A stretch of DNA of 49,893 nucleotides from Clostridiaceae bacterium (GCA_012513065.1 JAAZCX010000006.1:1-49893), one strand, 5' to 3'. Positions 35,198 through 44,916 are shown, numbered from the stretch's first letter. The notes: generated by a model from the letters alone, not told the origin. Made by a program: numbers and translations.

Positions 35198-36121
35198 ATG
35201 ATAAAAAAAATATTAAAAAGTAAGATATTTTTAGTAATAGTAACAGTAATTTTATCAGTAGGAACAACCGTATTTGGAACAATACTGTATAATGCAAATC
35301 AAATAGGTTATACACCAAGTGATGCATCATGGAGTGTAAACTCAGTAGATACAGCATTAAATAGTTTGTATTCAAATATAAAAATATTTAAAAATGCAAT
35401 AGCAACAGCAATAACAAATAATGGTGTTAGTACAAGTTCAACAGATTCAACAGAAAAAATAGTTGAAAATATATATAAAATTAGTACAAATGCGGAACAA
35501 GGGAAAGCCTATCTTTTAGGAACAAGTAGTGGAACATATAATATAAAATCATTATGTGAAAATTATAGAAATTTAACTAATGAAAATTTTGTTATAGAGT
35601 ATACTGCTAATACATATACAGTTTATGCATCAGGCGGAGGCTCTATGAGTTATACATGGAGTAAAGATAAATTATGCTCATATAATTCTGAAACAGGAGA
35701 ATTAAATGTAAATAATATAAACACTACTGAAGGAAATAGCTCAGATAGACATTATGTTTCTGCTACAATAAAAAATGTTTATTTAGTTTTAATGGGTGAA
35801 AAATATACAGGGGCTGAAAATGAAAGTAAAGTGTTTAAAATCGGAAATGGAGCAAGTGTATATGATATAAAATTAGCATATAAAGGATATGGGAATCTTT
35901 CAGAAGAAAATTTCATATTTGATTATATAGCGAATACATATACAGTTTATGCATCTGGTGGTGGCTCTATGAATTATACGTGGAATAAAGAAAACTTATA
36001 TTCTTATAATAAAGAAACAGGGAAGTTGATAATAAATAACCTGGATACAACTGTAGGAAATAGTAATGATACACATAAAATAAAAACAACCACAGAAAAT
36101 ATATATTTGATTACTAAATAA
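35198..36121 (+). CDS. Secreted/anchored protein with two tandem repeats
   Basis: A 307-residue protein of unknown function. A basic head and hydrophobic segment (about 8-28) act as signal or anchor. Then comes the SDASWSVNSVDTALNSLYSN block, widely seen near the N-terminus of Firmicute and phage exported proteins. Residues about 114-204 and 221-307 are two copies of one domain, each with NTYTVYASGGGSM(S/N)YTW and SYN(S/K)ETG(E/K)L at the same positions. They look like beta-rich adhesive or structural modules. SD AAAAAGGAG. It is monocistronic with a perfect promoter and a terminator, so strong expression is expected. Confidence 0.75.
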   Translation: MIKKILKSKIFLVIVTVILSVGTTVFGTILYNANQIGYTPSDASWSVNSVDTALNSLYSNIKIFKNAIATAITNNGVSTSSTDSTEKIVENIYKISTNAEQGKAYLLGTSSGTYNIKSLCENYRNLTNENFVIEYTANTYTVYASGGGSMSYTWSKDKLCSYNSETGELNVNNINTTEGNSSDRHYVSATIKNVYLVLMGEKYTGAENESKVFKIGNGASVYDIKLAYKGYGNLSEENFIFDYIANTYTVYASGGGSMNYTWNKENLYSYNKETGKLIINNLDTTVGNSNDTHKIKTTTENIYLITK

Positions 36122-36126
36122 TATTA

Positions 36127-36173
36127 AAATAGATTTTATCTTAAATATAAAGAAAGATAGAATCTATTTTTTG
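36127..36173 (+). terminator. Rho-independent terminator
   Basis: AATAGATTTTATCTT and AAGATAGAATCTATT arms (one G-U) with an 11-base loop and T-run, after the duplicated protein gene. Confidence 0.85.
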
Positions 36174-36231
36174 TTAAAAATGACAAATAAGAAATAAAAG
36201 AATATCTACTAAAAATTTAATAAAAAAACTA

Positions 36232-36260
36232 TTTACAAAAAATTAAATTATCTATATAAT
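36232..36260 (+). promoter_or_regulatory. Sigma-A promoter of the triple-S1 gene
   Basis: TTTACA (36232-36237), 17 bp and TATAAT (36255-36260). Confidence 0.75.
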
Positions 36261-36298
36261 TTAATAAATTATTACATAAGAAAAAGGAGAAAAAAGAA

Positions 36299-37102
36299 TT
36301 GGAGTACCAAAGATTTATTCCTGAAGGTTGGGAGGAAAACTTCAGACCTATGTCAAAAGATTATTTAGATAAAGCTATGCAAGCAGGAAATATTATGCAA
36401 GGTGTAGTTAAAAAATGTGATTCAAATTATAATTTACATGTTGATTTTGGAAATAATATAACAGGTATTATTCCAAGAGAAGAAGTAGAAGCGGTTAATG
36501 TAGACGAAACAGGATTTCCAAAACCAAATATATGTATGAGTAAAGTTAATCAATATGTACAATTTAAAGTAAAAGATATAGATGAAAGAGATAAATATAT
36601 TCTATCTAGAAAAGAAGTAGGAAAAGAAGCATTAAAATGGGTTAGAAACGAATTACAAGAAGGACAGATAGTTAATGGCATAGTAAAGAGTATTCGTCCA
36701 TATGGTGTGTTTATAGAGATAGGAGGAGGTATTGTAGGTCTTCTTCACATTGAAGATATTTCTGTTGCTAGAATAAAAACACCTATAGAGAGACTTAAAA
36801 TTGGACAAAAAGCAAATTTTGTGGTAAAATCAATAGATAGGAAGAATGAAAGAATTCTTCTATCTTATAAAGAATTATTAGGAACTTGGGAAGAAAATGC
36901 AAAAAAATTTGAAGAAGGTTCAACAGTATCTGGAATAGCAAGAGAAATTGAAAAATCAAAAAATGGTATTTTTGTAGAACTTACACCAAACCTAGTAGGT
37001 CTTGCAGAATATAAAGATGGAATTGAATATGGACAAAATGTAAATGTCTATATCAAAAAAATTATACCTGAAAAAAAGAAGGTAAAATTAGTAATTATTT
37101 AA
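36299..37102 (+). CDS. Protein with three S1 RNA-binding domains
   Basis: A 267-residue protein. Three OB-fold S1 repeats are visible: AGNIMQGVVKKCDSNYNLHV (about 31-95, divergent), GQIVNGIVKSIRPYGVFIEI (about 121-185, the best match) and GSTVSGIAREIEKSKNGIFV (about 203-265). The arrangement resembles the short S1-like proteins of Firmicutes (YpfD/RpsA-like), which are not stable ribosomal subunits. Translation starts at TTG 36299 after AAAAAGGAG. A role in RNA binding or translation is likely, but no more can be claimed. Confidence 0.8.
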   Translation: MEYQRFIPEGWEENFRPMSKDYLDKAMQAGNIMQGVVKKCDSNYNLHVDFGNNITGIIPREEVEAVNVDETGFPKPNICMSKVNQYVQFKVKDIDERDKYILSRKEVGKEALKWVRNELQEGQIVNGIVKSIRPYGVFIEIGGGIVGLLHIEDISVARIKTPIERLKIGQKANFVVKSIDRKNERILLSYKELLGTWEENAKKFEEGSTVSGIAREIEKSKNGIFVELTPNLVGLAEYKDGIEYGQNVNVYIKKIIPEKKKVKLVII

Positions 37103-37137
37103 ATGTAAGATGATTATCTTATAAAGGAGGAAAAAAT

Positions 37138-38079
37138 ATGGTAGAAGATAATGAAATTAAAGCGCAAGTATCACCATTTGCCATAAGAGAAGGTGAAATT
37201 AAAACCTTCGACGGAAAAGATGGTTATGTATCAATGAATCAAATTATACACAAAATAAATATAGGACATATTAATGATATTCATTTTTCAATAATAGAAC
37301 TTGTAAATGAATTTGAGTTTATTACATCAAGACAAATATTACAGTTACTACAATGGAAAGGGATAGATGCAAAATCTCAAGATAAATTAAATAATAAATT
37401 AGAACAATTAATAAATTCTAAAATATTAACAAGATATTATTTTAGTTCAGAAGAAGGAAAAGGAATTTATCGTATTTATTGTTTAGAAAAAATGGGTAAA
37501 TACTTACTAAATTCAAGAGGAGTTGATTGTAAGTGGCAACCAACAGATAACACAAAACCAGTTCCAATGATTAAGAAAAGATTAGCGGGAAATCAAACTA
37601 TTATAGCATATTTAAGAAAAGTAAAAGCTTTTGATTCTTATATTCCAAAGCCAAGTATTAATGCAAAGATGGCAGGAAAACTATTTAAAGCAACAGGTGG
37701 AAGTGTAAAATTAACTAAAAATGGTAAAGCACTTCAATTTGTGTTTGAAGTAGTAAGACGTGAAGATGACTGGGAAAAGAAATTAATAGATAAAATGAAA
37801 TTATATCAAGATTTTTATGGTAATTTTGTACCAGGAGATTCAAACTTTTCTTCAATGCCACAATTAATATTTATTTGTGAAGATGAAAAACATATGGCTG
37901 AAACTTTTAAAACAATAATAGTTAATCAAGTAGAAATACCACAAATAAAATTATATTTTTCAACAGATTTAAGACAAAATGAAGAAACACTTGCTAAAAC
38001 TTTAGTAGAGTTTAAACAAGATGAAGCAACAAAGAAATATAAAATGGAAGATGTAGAAGTTAAGATATTAGGAATTTAA
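37138..38079 (+). CDS. Winged-helix, replication-relaxation-like protein
   Basis: A 313-residue soluble protein. Residues about 45-120 read as a winged helix (HFSIIELVNEFEFITSRQILQLL, KLEQLINSKILTRYYF, IYRIYCLEKMGKYLLNSRGV). The C-terminal part (about 150-310) has an alpha/beta pattern with REDDWEKKLIDKMKLYQDFY and MPQLIFICEDEKHMAETFK. This two-part layout is that of the Replic_Relax family found on plasmids and conjugative elements. It is convergent with the VirD4-like ATPase gene, from which it is separated by one bidirectional terminator. It might be a DNA-binding accessory factor, though that is inference. SD AAAGGAGG. Confidence 0.6.
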   Translation: MVEDNEIKAQVSPFAIREGEIKTFDGKDGYVSMNQIIHKINIGHINDIHFSIIELVNEFEFITSRQILQLLQWKGIDAKSQDKLNNKLEQLINSKILTRYYFSSEEGKGIYRIYCLEKMGKYLLNSRGVDCKWQPTDNTKPVPMIKKRLAGNQTIIAYLRKVKAFDSYIPKPSINAKMAGKLFKATGGSVKLTKNGKALQFVFEVVRREDDWEKKLIDKMKLYQDFYGNFVPGDSNFSSMPQLIFICEDEKHMAETFKTIIVNQVEIPQIKLYFSTDLRQNEETLAKTLVEFKQDEATKKYKMEDVEVKILGI

Positions 38080-38113
38080 AATAAATTAAAACTTAGATTA
38101 TTATTAATTATAT

Positions 38114-38146
38114 AAAAAGAGGAGATAAATATTATCTCCTCTTTTC
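38114..38146. terminator. Bidirectional terminator between the wHTH gene and the VirD4-like gene
   Basis: AAAAGAGGAGATA (38115-38127) pairs with TATCTCCTCTTTT (38133-38145) around a 5-base loop: a 13-bp perfect stem serving both convergent genes. Confidence 0.88.
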
Positions 38147-38157
38147 TTATTTATATT

Positions 38158-40485
38158 TTATCCGTTTGGATTTCCTTTTTTTAAATCAAATACAACTGAG
38201 TCTTCATTATCAAATAAGAATTTTGTATCTGTATTATCCATTTGAATTGGATTAACATCTCCGTTAGCATCAGTATCAAAGTTTGTTTCATCTTTCCAAC
38301 TCTTAGTTTTTTTCTTTTTGGGTTCTGGATCTTCTGCAATACCATTTGTAAATCTTTCAAAATCATATTTTTTAATACTTTGTTTTTCTTTATATTTAGC
38401 ATCTACGAAATCCATTTTTCCATCTACAACATCAATTCCACCTTTATTATTTTTATATTTAAATAAACAAGATTTAAATCCAGTTGCTCTAACTTTGTCT
38501 GGTGCAAATTTTGATTTCCAAGACCATTCAATACCACTTAATTTACCATCATATTTTTCTTTATCAGTATCATAACTACTTCCAAACTTCCAATAACGAA
38601 CATTTCCCATCTCTTTAGACCACCATTCGTTTTCTTCAATTGAGTTATTACCAAATACAAGTTTATTAATACAATTTGATACGATAGTATTTCTATATTT
38701 AGAATTTACATCACCAAGTTGAGCAAGTGTTTGTGAAGAAATTGTTGTTCCAACTTTATATTTACGGTATAAAGTGAATATTGGTTCTGTTACTTTAGAA
38801 ATAAATTCAGGGAATTCATCAATATATAAGAAATGAGGAATTCTTGATGATTCATTTCCTGGTCTTCTTAATACTGCATTTTGCATCAATATTATAAAGA
38901 ACATTCCAAATGTTTTATGAACAGTTGCTCCTAAGTCACCTCTTCTTGTACATAAGAATACAACTTCACCGTTTTCTAATATTTTTTCATAATTTATATT
39001 GTTACTTCTATTACATATAATATTTTTTACACCAGGATATCTAAGTAATTTTTCAAATATAGAAGAAGCATATGAAAGTGCTCTTTCTGTTTGCAAGTGT
39101 CTTGGTGAATTTTCATAGAAGTGTTTTCTAAAGTATTGTAATGTTAATGCATATTGTTCTGATATCTCAGGTACAGTTTCTAATTTTTTACATAAATCTT
39201 CAACTGCATCCATATTTTTAAATAATTTTAATACGTCTTCTAATGTAGGTAAATAATCACGATCTTTGTAAATGATTGGATAACTTGCTTTTAATAAAGT
39301 ACACATATTTTCTAATGCTTCAATAGCATCATTTTCCATATTAACTTTATCAATGCTATCTGGTGTTCCTTGATACATTGCTTTTAATACATAACTAAAT
39401 ACGCCAGCTGCTTTCAAAGGATTATCATATACAAATGGATTTAAACCAATTGAATTTCTATCATTAGGATCTACAATGTGATATGGAATATTAAAGTTAT
39501 CTGCAATTTCCATCATATGTGAAATAGAATCATAATCAGGAGATACAGAAGTAAGACCTAAATCTCTATAAATATAGTCTTCACTATTTTGTCCTAATAT
39601 CATTTTTTTCATATAAGCTTTATATAATGATTCTTTTCCTTGAGTAGGAGTTAACATGTTTAAGTTAAAATGTTCATTAAGATAATCGTTTGTATAAGGA
39701 CAATTTAAAGTTGCTATTCCAGTTTTTAATGCAGTATATCCCATCTCTTTTGCAGTTGTACGGAAAAACATTTTTTTCTCAATATCACGTGCAACCATTG
39801 GTTCAAATACAAGAGATGTTTTTCCTGTTCCTGAAGGTCCTACAACTAAGAATTGATTGAAACGGCTTCCTTCTGGAATAATTTCTTTATTTCCTGTTTC
39901 TTTATTCATACATATAAACATTTCACAAGAATAAGCTCCTGTTCCTGTAGTTACATTGCTTAATTTAATTCCAGGATAATCCCAAATTGATTCTTGTAAT
40001 AAACGAGAATCATATACTTTTTTATATAAGAAACTAAATAAACCAGGTGCTGTAGTTAATGGTAAGTAAATTGCTATAGCTGATAAAGCAGGTCTAAATA
40101 GTTCTGAAAATTCTGTTGCTAATACTGGATATCCAGGAAGTGATAATAGACCAAACCAAATTAATTGATTTAACCATTGTACAATCATAGATATTCCAAT
40201 AATATATAAACAAATTACATATAAATTAAAAAGTGTAGATTTCATCTTATTAGAACTTGCAAATTTAGAAGCAAATCCAAATAAGAATGCAAATACAGGA
40301 CATGCTAAAGCAAAGGTATACATTATTGGTCCCCAATATGAAACACTAATACCTGTAAATATCAAAAATAATATTTCTACAAGTCTATCTACCATAAAAT
40401 AAATGGAAAATAGAGTTAATATATATGTTACAAACGTATTTCTGTCTGTTTTTAATATTTTTAAAAAATTGTCAAAATATTTCAA
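38158..40485 (-). CDS. VirD4/TraG-type coupling ATPase, orphan
   Basis: A 775-residue membrane-anchored AAA+ protein of the conjugative coupling protein family. Four to five TM helices fill residues about 20-175. Walker A is at about 216 (VVGPSGTGKTSLVFEPMVARD), Walker B is FLYIDEFPEFI (about 551), and a downstream arm has SSQTLAQLGDVNSKYRNTIVSN. The C-terminus is acidic. I set the start at TTG 40485 behind AAAGTGGTGG; the first ATG in frame (40521) has no SD. In conjugation VirD4 brings the relaxase-DNA complex to the T4SS channel. No relaxase, VirB4 or other mating-pore gene is in the window. Confidence 0.85.
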   Translation of the reverse strand: MKYFDNFLKILKTDRNTFVTYILTLFSIYFMVDRLVEILFLIFTGISVSYWGPIMYTFALACPVFAFLFGFASKFASSNKMKSTLFNLYVICLYIIGISMIVQWLNQLIWFGLLSLPGYPVLATEFSELFRPALSAIAIYLPLTTAPGLFSFLYKKVYDSRLLQESIWDYPGIKLSNVTTGTGAYSCEMFICMNKETGNKEIIPEGSRFNQFLVVGPSGTGKTSLVFEPMVARDIEKKMFFRTTAKEMGYTALKTGIATLNCPYTNDYLNEHFNLNMLTPTQGKESLYKAYMKKMILGQNSEDYIYRDLGLTSVSPDYDSISHMMEIADNFNIPYHIVDPNDRNSIGLNPFVYDNPLKAAGVFSYVLKAMYQGTPDSIDKVNMENDAIEALENMCTLLKASYPIIYKDRDYLPTLEDVLKLFKNMDAVEDLCKKLETVPEISEQYALTLQYFRKHFYENSPRHLQTERALSYASSIFEKLLRYPGVKNIICNRSNNINYEKILENGEVVFLCTRRGDLGATVHKTFGMFFIILMQNAVLRRPGNESSRIPHFLYIDEFPEFISKVTEPIFTLYRKYKVGTTISSQTLAQLGDVNSKYRNTIVSNCINKLVFGNNSIEENEWWSKEMGNVRYWKFGSSYDTDKEKYDGKLSGIEWSWKSKFAPDKVRATGFKSCLFKYKNNKGGIDVVDGKMDFVDAKYKEKQSIKKYDFERFTNGIAEDPEPKKKKTKSWKDETNFDTDANGDVNPIQMDNTDTKFLFDNEDSVVFDLKKGNPNG

Positions 40486-40635
40486 AGTTTCCACCACTTT
40501 CAAAATTATAATAATCCACATATATTATCTTACAAAATGGCGAAAAATACAATAGTTTTGAACAAATTTATTAAAAAAATCTTCTTATTATAATAGAAAA
40601 AATAAAAAAATATTTTAAAACATTTTTTAAAATAC

Positions 40636-40664
40636 TTGAATATTATAAGCTTTATGAATATAAT
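40636..40664 (+). promoter_or_regulatory. Sigma-A promoter of the flippase gene
   Basis: TTGAAT (40636-40641), 17 bp and TATAAT (40659-40664). The rest of 40522-40731 is AT-rich and holds nothing else I recognise. Confidence 0.7.
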
Positions 40665-40731
40665 CTTTAATAGAAAGTTTATAGGTATACTTATAAAAAC
40701 CTAAATATAAACAGAATTAAGGAAAAATGTA

Positions 40732-42393
40732 ATGTTTGGATTTAAGAAAAAAGAAGGAAAAAAATTTAAAGGTGAAAGTTTTATGCAAGGAGTTATGGCA
40801 CTTATGTTTTCACAAGTAATCATTAAACTTCTTGGATTAGTATATAAATGGTATTTAACAAATCGTGAGGGATTTGGAGACGAAGGAAATGCAATATATA
40901 GTGCAGGATTTTCAATATATGCACTTTTGTTAACAATTTCATCTACAGGAGTTCCAAATGCAGTAGCAAAATTAGTTTCTGAACATACAGCAAAAGGAGA
41001 TTATAGAGGTGCACATAGAGTTTTTAAAATAGCACTTGGAACTTTTGCAGTTATAGGGTTAATTGGGACTTTGATGCTATTCTTTGGCGCACATTATATT
41101 GCAAATGTTTGGCTTGCAATACCAGAAGCAGAATTAACTTTAGTTGCATTATCACCAGCAATTTTCTTTGTAGCAATTATATGCGTATTTAGAGGATACT
41201 TTAATGGTAGAGAAAATATGAAAGCAACAGCAAATTCACAGACTATGGAACAATTATTTAAAACAATATTTACAGTATTAGTTGTAGAAGTAGTAGCTAT
41301 TTGTTCAGGAATAAATACAAATTTAATGGCTGCAGGAGCAAATTTAGCAACTACTCTTGCAACGGTAGGAAGTTTTTTCTATTTATTCCTTTTCTACAAA
41401 ATGAGAAGAGAAGATTTGTCTAAAGAAATAGTTGCTTCAGAAAATTATGGAACAAAAAGTATATGGAAAACAGTGAAAAATATTTTATCTGTATCAATTC
41501 CAATGTCATTAAGTTCTATTTTAACATCAATTAATAGAAATATAGATTCTACTACAGTAAAAAGAGGTCTTCAAAGTTTCTTATCAGAAGGAGATGCATT
41601 AAAACAATATGGAATATTAAGTGGAAAAGTAGATACATTAACATCTCTTCCATTGTCTTTCAATATTGCATTTGCTACAGCTTTAGTTCCTGCCATTACT
41701 ACAGCAATGACTAAGGGTGACATGAAAGTAGCTACAAAAAGAGTATCTTTCTCATTATTGGTTACAATGTTAATAGGACTTCCATGTATGATAGGTATGA
41801 TGATATTTGCACAACCAATATTAAATTTATTATTTCCTAATGCACCAGATGGAGCATTTATATTTCAAGTAAGTTCTTTAGCGATTATTTTTACAGTATT
41901 AGAACAAACAGTAAATGGAGCTTTACAAGGATTAGGAAAAATAATGATACCAGCGATTGCTTTAACTATAGGTGTTGCTATTAAATTTATATTAAATTTA
42001 GTATTAGTTCCTATACCACAAATAGGAGCAGCAGGTGCAGCTTTTGCAACAGTTGCATGTCATGCAATAGCTTTTATAATAGGATTTATAGTATTAAGAA
42101 AAAATATGAAACTTGATTTAGGTTTTTCTAAATTTTTATTAAAACCAATTATAGCAACTACCATGATGGGAATATGTTCTTATGCAGTATATTTCTTAAT
42201 GGGAGGTATAAATGCAGGAAAATTGGTAACAATAGTTTCTATACTAATAGCAATTATTGTATATATATTAGCAGTAATAGCATTAAAAATATTTACAAAA
42301 GAAGAAATTTTTATGATTCCCTACGGGCAGAAGTTATACAAAATTTTAGAAAAAATAGGAACATACAAAGAAACTGAAAACCCAGTAAAATAG
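40732..42393 (+). CDS. MOP-superfamily flippase (SpoVB/MurJ-like)
   Basis: A 553-residue polytopic protein with about fourteen TM helices. Family marks are SFMQGVMALMFSQVIIKLLGLVYK at the start, LLLTISSTGVPNAVAKLVSEH, FRGYFNGRENMKATANSQTMEQLFKT and the later GALQGLGKIMIPAIALTIGV. It belongs to the lipid-linked polysaccharide flippases; Firmicute members include SpoVB and MurJ/YtgP, which carry lipid II. The choice between them is not possible here. The start at 40732 follows AAGGAAAA. It is followed by HU with no clear terminator. Confidence 0.88.
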   Translation: MFGFKKKEGKKFKGESFMQGVMALMFSQVIIKLLGLVYKWYLTNREGFGDEGNAIYSAGFSIYALLLTISSTGVPNAVAKLVSEHTAKGDYRGAHRVFKIALGTFAVIGLIGTLMLFFGAHYIANVWLAIPEAELTLVALSPAIFFVAIICVFRGYFNGRENMKATANSQTMEQLFKTIFTVLVVEVVAICSGINTNLMAAGANLATTLATVGSFFYLFLFYKMRREDLSKEIVASENYGTKSIWKTVKNILSVSIPMSLSSILTSINRNIDSTTVKRGLQSFLSEGDALKQYGILSGKVDTLTSLPLSFNIAFATALVPAITTAMTKGDMKVATKRVSFSLLVTMLIGLPCMIGMMIFAQPILNLLFPNAPDGAFIFQVSSLAIIFTVLEQTVNGALQGLGKIMIPAIALTIGVAIKFILNLVLVPIPQIGAAGAAFATVACHAIAFIIGFIVLRKNMKLDLGFSKFLLKPIIATTMMGICSYAVYFLMGGINAGKLVTIVSILIAIIVYILAVIALKIFTKEEIFMIPYGQKLYKILEKIGTYKETENPVK

Positions 42394-42551
42394 CCAATTC
42401 CAAACTCTCACAAACATTAAAACATACGGGCGTAAAGGTTTTAAAAATAAAAAATTAAAAAAAAAGAAGGATTTTGAAAAAGATTGGCGAATATTGTTAG
42501 TAGTAGATAAAATATACATGTCTACATATGATCTTATAGGAGGTAAATTAA

Positions 42552-42830
42552 ATGAACAAATCTGATTTAATCGCAGCTATCGCAGCTAAAACAGGAGACA
42601 CAAAGAAAGGTGCTGAAGCTTCATTAAACGCATTCGTTAATGTTGTTACAGAATCATTAGTAAAAGGAGACAAAGTTCAACTTGTTGGATTTGGTTCTTT
42701 CGAAGTAAGAAAAAGAGCAGCTAGAAAAGGAAGAAACCCACAAACTAAAGAAGAAATCAAAATACCAGCTTCTAAAGCTCCAGTATTCAAAGCAGGAAAA
42801 GCTTTAAAAGATTTAGTAAATAAAAAATAA
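42552..42830 (+). CDS. hup: HU family nucleoid protein
   Basis: A 92-residue DNA-bending protein of exact family size. [43 protein letters not shown] and the beta-arm residues [22 protein letters not shown] are diagnostic. It coats and bends chromosomal DNA as a homodimer. Its codons use more C-ending triplets (atc, ttc, gct) than its neighbours, as expected of a very highly expressed gene. The SD AGGAGG precedes ATG 42552. A weak promoter (TTGGCG, 18 bp, TAAAAT at 42508-42513) is possible. Confidence 0.96.
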   Translation: MNKSDLIAAIAAKTGDTKKGAEASLNAFVNVVTESLVKGDKVQLVGFGSFEVRKRAARKGRNPQTKEEIKIPASKAPVFKAGKALKDLVNKK

Positions 42831-42863
42831 GAATGATTTCAATAATAAATATATGAATTCATA

Positions 42864-42895
42864 GAAGAACAAGATTTAATCTTGTTCTTTTTTTT
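42864..42895 (+). terminator. Rho-independent terminator after hup
   Basis: AAGAACAAGAT, a TTA loop and ATCTTGTTCTT followed by a T-run of about nine. Confidence 0.92.
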
Positions 42896-42946
42896 GTGCA
42901 TATGAATAATATAAATAATAGAAAAATACAAGAGGTGACGTAAGAA

Positions 42947-43996
42947 TTGATATTAAAAGCAATAAATGTAAGAAAAAATTCTATTATCATAGGTATTGTT
43001 GCTATAATAATATTAATATGTATTATAAGTTTTTTCTGCTTAAAATCATATGCAAATGATGAAGAAAATAAAAAATATATAAAATGGGTCGACTTTAATG
43101 TTACATTAAGTCTGCTAGAAAAAACATCAAAATTGGATATAGATTCTCATAATAAAAATGAAGAAATAAAATTGAATTGGATTGAATTACTTTCATATTT
43201 AGCATCTAAATATGGAGGAAATTTTAAATCTTTTAAACAAAAAGATTTAGACAATGTAGTAAATAGATTAAAAAATGGTGAGACTATGGATCAAATAACA
43301 AAAGATATGAAATTGTATCCATACTATATAGAAGCATATAATGCAATTTTAGAACAATTTATAGGAGAATATCAAATAGAAAAAACAAATGATGATGGTA
43401 CTAAATCATATACAAAAAAATATGGAATAAAAGCGTTTTTACCAATAGCTAAAAATTATGGATTTAGTCATTATGATGATTTTGGTAATTCAAGATCATA
43501 TGGATACAAAAGAGCTCATCTTGGGAATGATTTAATGGGTTCGATTGGTACACCAATAATTGCAGTAGAATCAGGAATAGTTGAAGCTGCTGGATGGAAT
43601 CAATATGGTGGATGGAGAATAGGAATTAGAAGTTTCGACAAAAAAAGATATTATTATTATGCACATTTAAGGAAAGATCATCCATTTGCAAAAGATATGT
43701 ATGAAGGAAAAATTGTAAAAGCTGGTGATGTAATAGGATATTTAGGAATGACAGGATATAGTACAAAAGAAAATATAAATAATATAAATGTACCTCATTT
43801 ACATTTTGGAATGCAACTTATATTTGATGAAACACAAAAAGAAGGAGTTAATCAAATTTGGATAGATGTATATGCAATTATTAATTTTTTAAAAAAGAAT
43901 AAATCAGAAGTTTATAAAGCTTATATAGATACAAAAGATTATGAAAGAAAGTACAATATTATAGATCCTAGTATAGAAAAATACCAAGTAGAATAA
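42947..43996 (+). CDS. Membrane-anchored M23 peptidase-like protein
   Basis: A 349-residue protein. A signal-anchor (about 12-34) leads to an unrecognised helical domain (about 45-145) with IELLSYLASKYGGNF and NRLKNGETMDQITKDMKL. A C-terminal LytM domain follows: KRAHLGNDLMGSIGTPIIAVES, YYYYAHLRKDHP and NVPHLHFGMQLIF. The His and Asp zinc ligands (HLGND, HLHF) look intact, so catalytic activity is plausible. Translation is from TTG 42947 behind AGAGGTGA. It could act in cell-wall remodelling or sporulation. It is unlike the M23 protein at 24970. Confidence 0.8.
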   Translation: MILKAINVRKNSIIIGIVAIIILICIISFFCLKSYANDEENKKYIKWVDFNVTLSLLEKTSKLDIDSHNKNEEIKLNWIELLSYLASKYGGNFKSFKQKDLDNVVNRLKNGETMDQITKDMKLYPYYIEAYNAILEQFIGEYQIEKTNDDGTKSYTKKYGIKAFLPIAKNYGFSHYDDFGNSRSYGYKRAHLGNDLMGSIGTPIIAVESGIVEAAGWNQYGGWRIGIRSFDKKRYYYYAHLRKDHPFAKDMYEGKIVKAGDVIGYLGMTGYSTKENINNINVPHLHFGMQLIFDETQKEGVNQIWIDVYAIINFLKKNKSEVYKAYIDTKDYERKYNIIDPSIEKYQVE

Positions 43997-43998
43997 AA

Positions 43999-44916
43999 TT
44001 ATTCTGCTTGGTAGAATTTTCCTTGCCATAAATTACGAGCTCTAAATCTTTTTTCAAATCCATGTAATATCCACATTTTATGAGAATTCCAATAAGGTGC
44101 AACTAAAATATCTTTAGGAGCATCACCAGATATTCTATGAATAACAAAGGTTGGATTTAAATGTGTCATAATATCAATTAAAGTTTCAATATAATCATCT
44201 AAATCTAATGGTTCATATTCACCATTTTTATACATATCTGCTAAAACAGTATTTTCAACTACATATGTAGAATGTATTTTTATACCTTGTATTTTATGAG
44301 AATTAACAAAATTAACTGTATTTATAATATCTTTTTTCGTTTCACCTGGGAGTCCAATCATTATATGTACTATAACATCAATATTATATTTGTTTAAAAT
44401 TTTTACAGCTTCAGTAAATTGAGAAGAAGTATAACCTCTATTAATTTTTTTTCCAATTTCATCATTACTAGTTTGAAGTCCAAGTTCAACACATACATAA
44501 TATTTATCTATGTAGTTTTTTAATAGTTTTGCTATATCTTCTGTAATACAATCAGGTCTTGTACCAATATCTAAACCTATAATTCTATCATCAACAAGAG
44601 CAGAATCATATTTTGATTTCAAATTTTTAATGGAATCATATGTGTTAGTGAAATTTTGAAAATAAACTATAAATTTATTTGCTCTTTTTGCTCTATATGT
44701 TGTAAAGTAATATTTTACTTGTTCTGTTATATTTTTATTATTTATTATTAATTCTCCAGAACCTTTTTCACTACAATATATACAACCACCAAAACCTAAT
44801 TTTCCATCTCTATTTGGACATGTAAAACCACCATCTACACAAATTTTAAGTGTACGTTCTCCAAACTTTTCTTTATAATATTCATTTAAGTGTCTATATC
44901 TTTCTAAATCTTCCAT
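43999..44916 (-). CDS. Radical SAM protein, YhcC/TIGR01212 type
   Basis: A 305-residue radical SAM enzyme. The cluster Cys residues are in TCPNRDGKLGFGGCIYCSEKG, with the wider spacing (CX11CX2C) typical of the YhcC-like subfamily instead of the usual CX3CX2C. GLDIGTRPDCI, VCVELGLQTSNDEIG and VIVHIMIGLPGETKKD are also present. It is related to ELP3-like enzymes, but the YhcC substrate is poorly known. I start at MEDLERYRHLN (44916); the upstream 19 codons lie in frame but are very hydrophobic and lack an SD. It converges with the M23 gene, with a 2-bp gap. Confidence 0.85.
   Translation of the reverse strand: MEDLERYRHLNEYYKEKFGERTLKICVDGGFTCPNRDGKLGFGGCIYCSEKGSGELIINNKNITEQVKYYFTTYRAKRANKFIVYFQNFTNTYDSIKNLKSKYDSALVDDRIIGLDIGTRPDCITEDIAKLLKNYIDKYYVCVELGLQTSNDEIGKKINRGYTSSQFTEAVKILNKYNIDVIVHIMIGLPGETKKDIINTVNFVNSHKIQGIKIHSTYVVENTVLADMYKNGEYEPLDLDDYIETLIDIMTHLNPTFVIHRISGDAPKDILVAPYWNSHKMWILHGFEKRFRARNLWQGKFYQAE

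Noticed and set aside
38242-38575. Two plus-strand ORFs over the C-terminus of the VirD4-like gene
   Set aside because: They are mirrors of the Lys-rich C-terminal coding region and have no translational signals.
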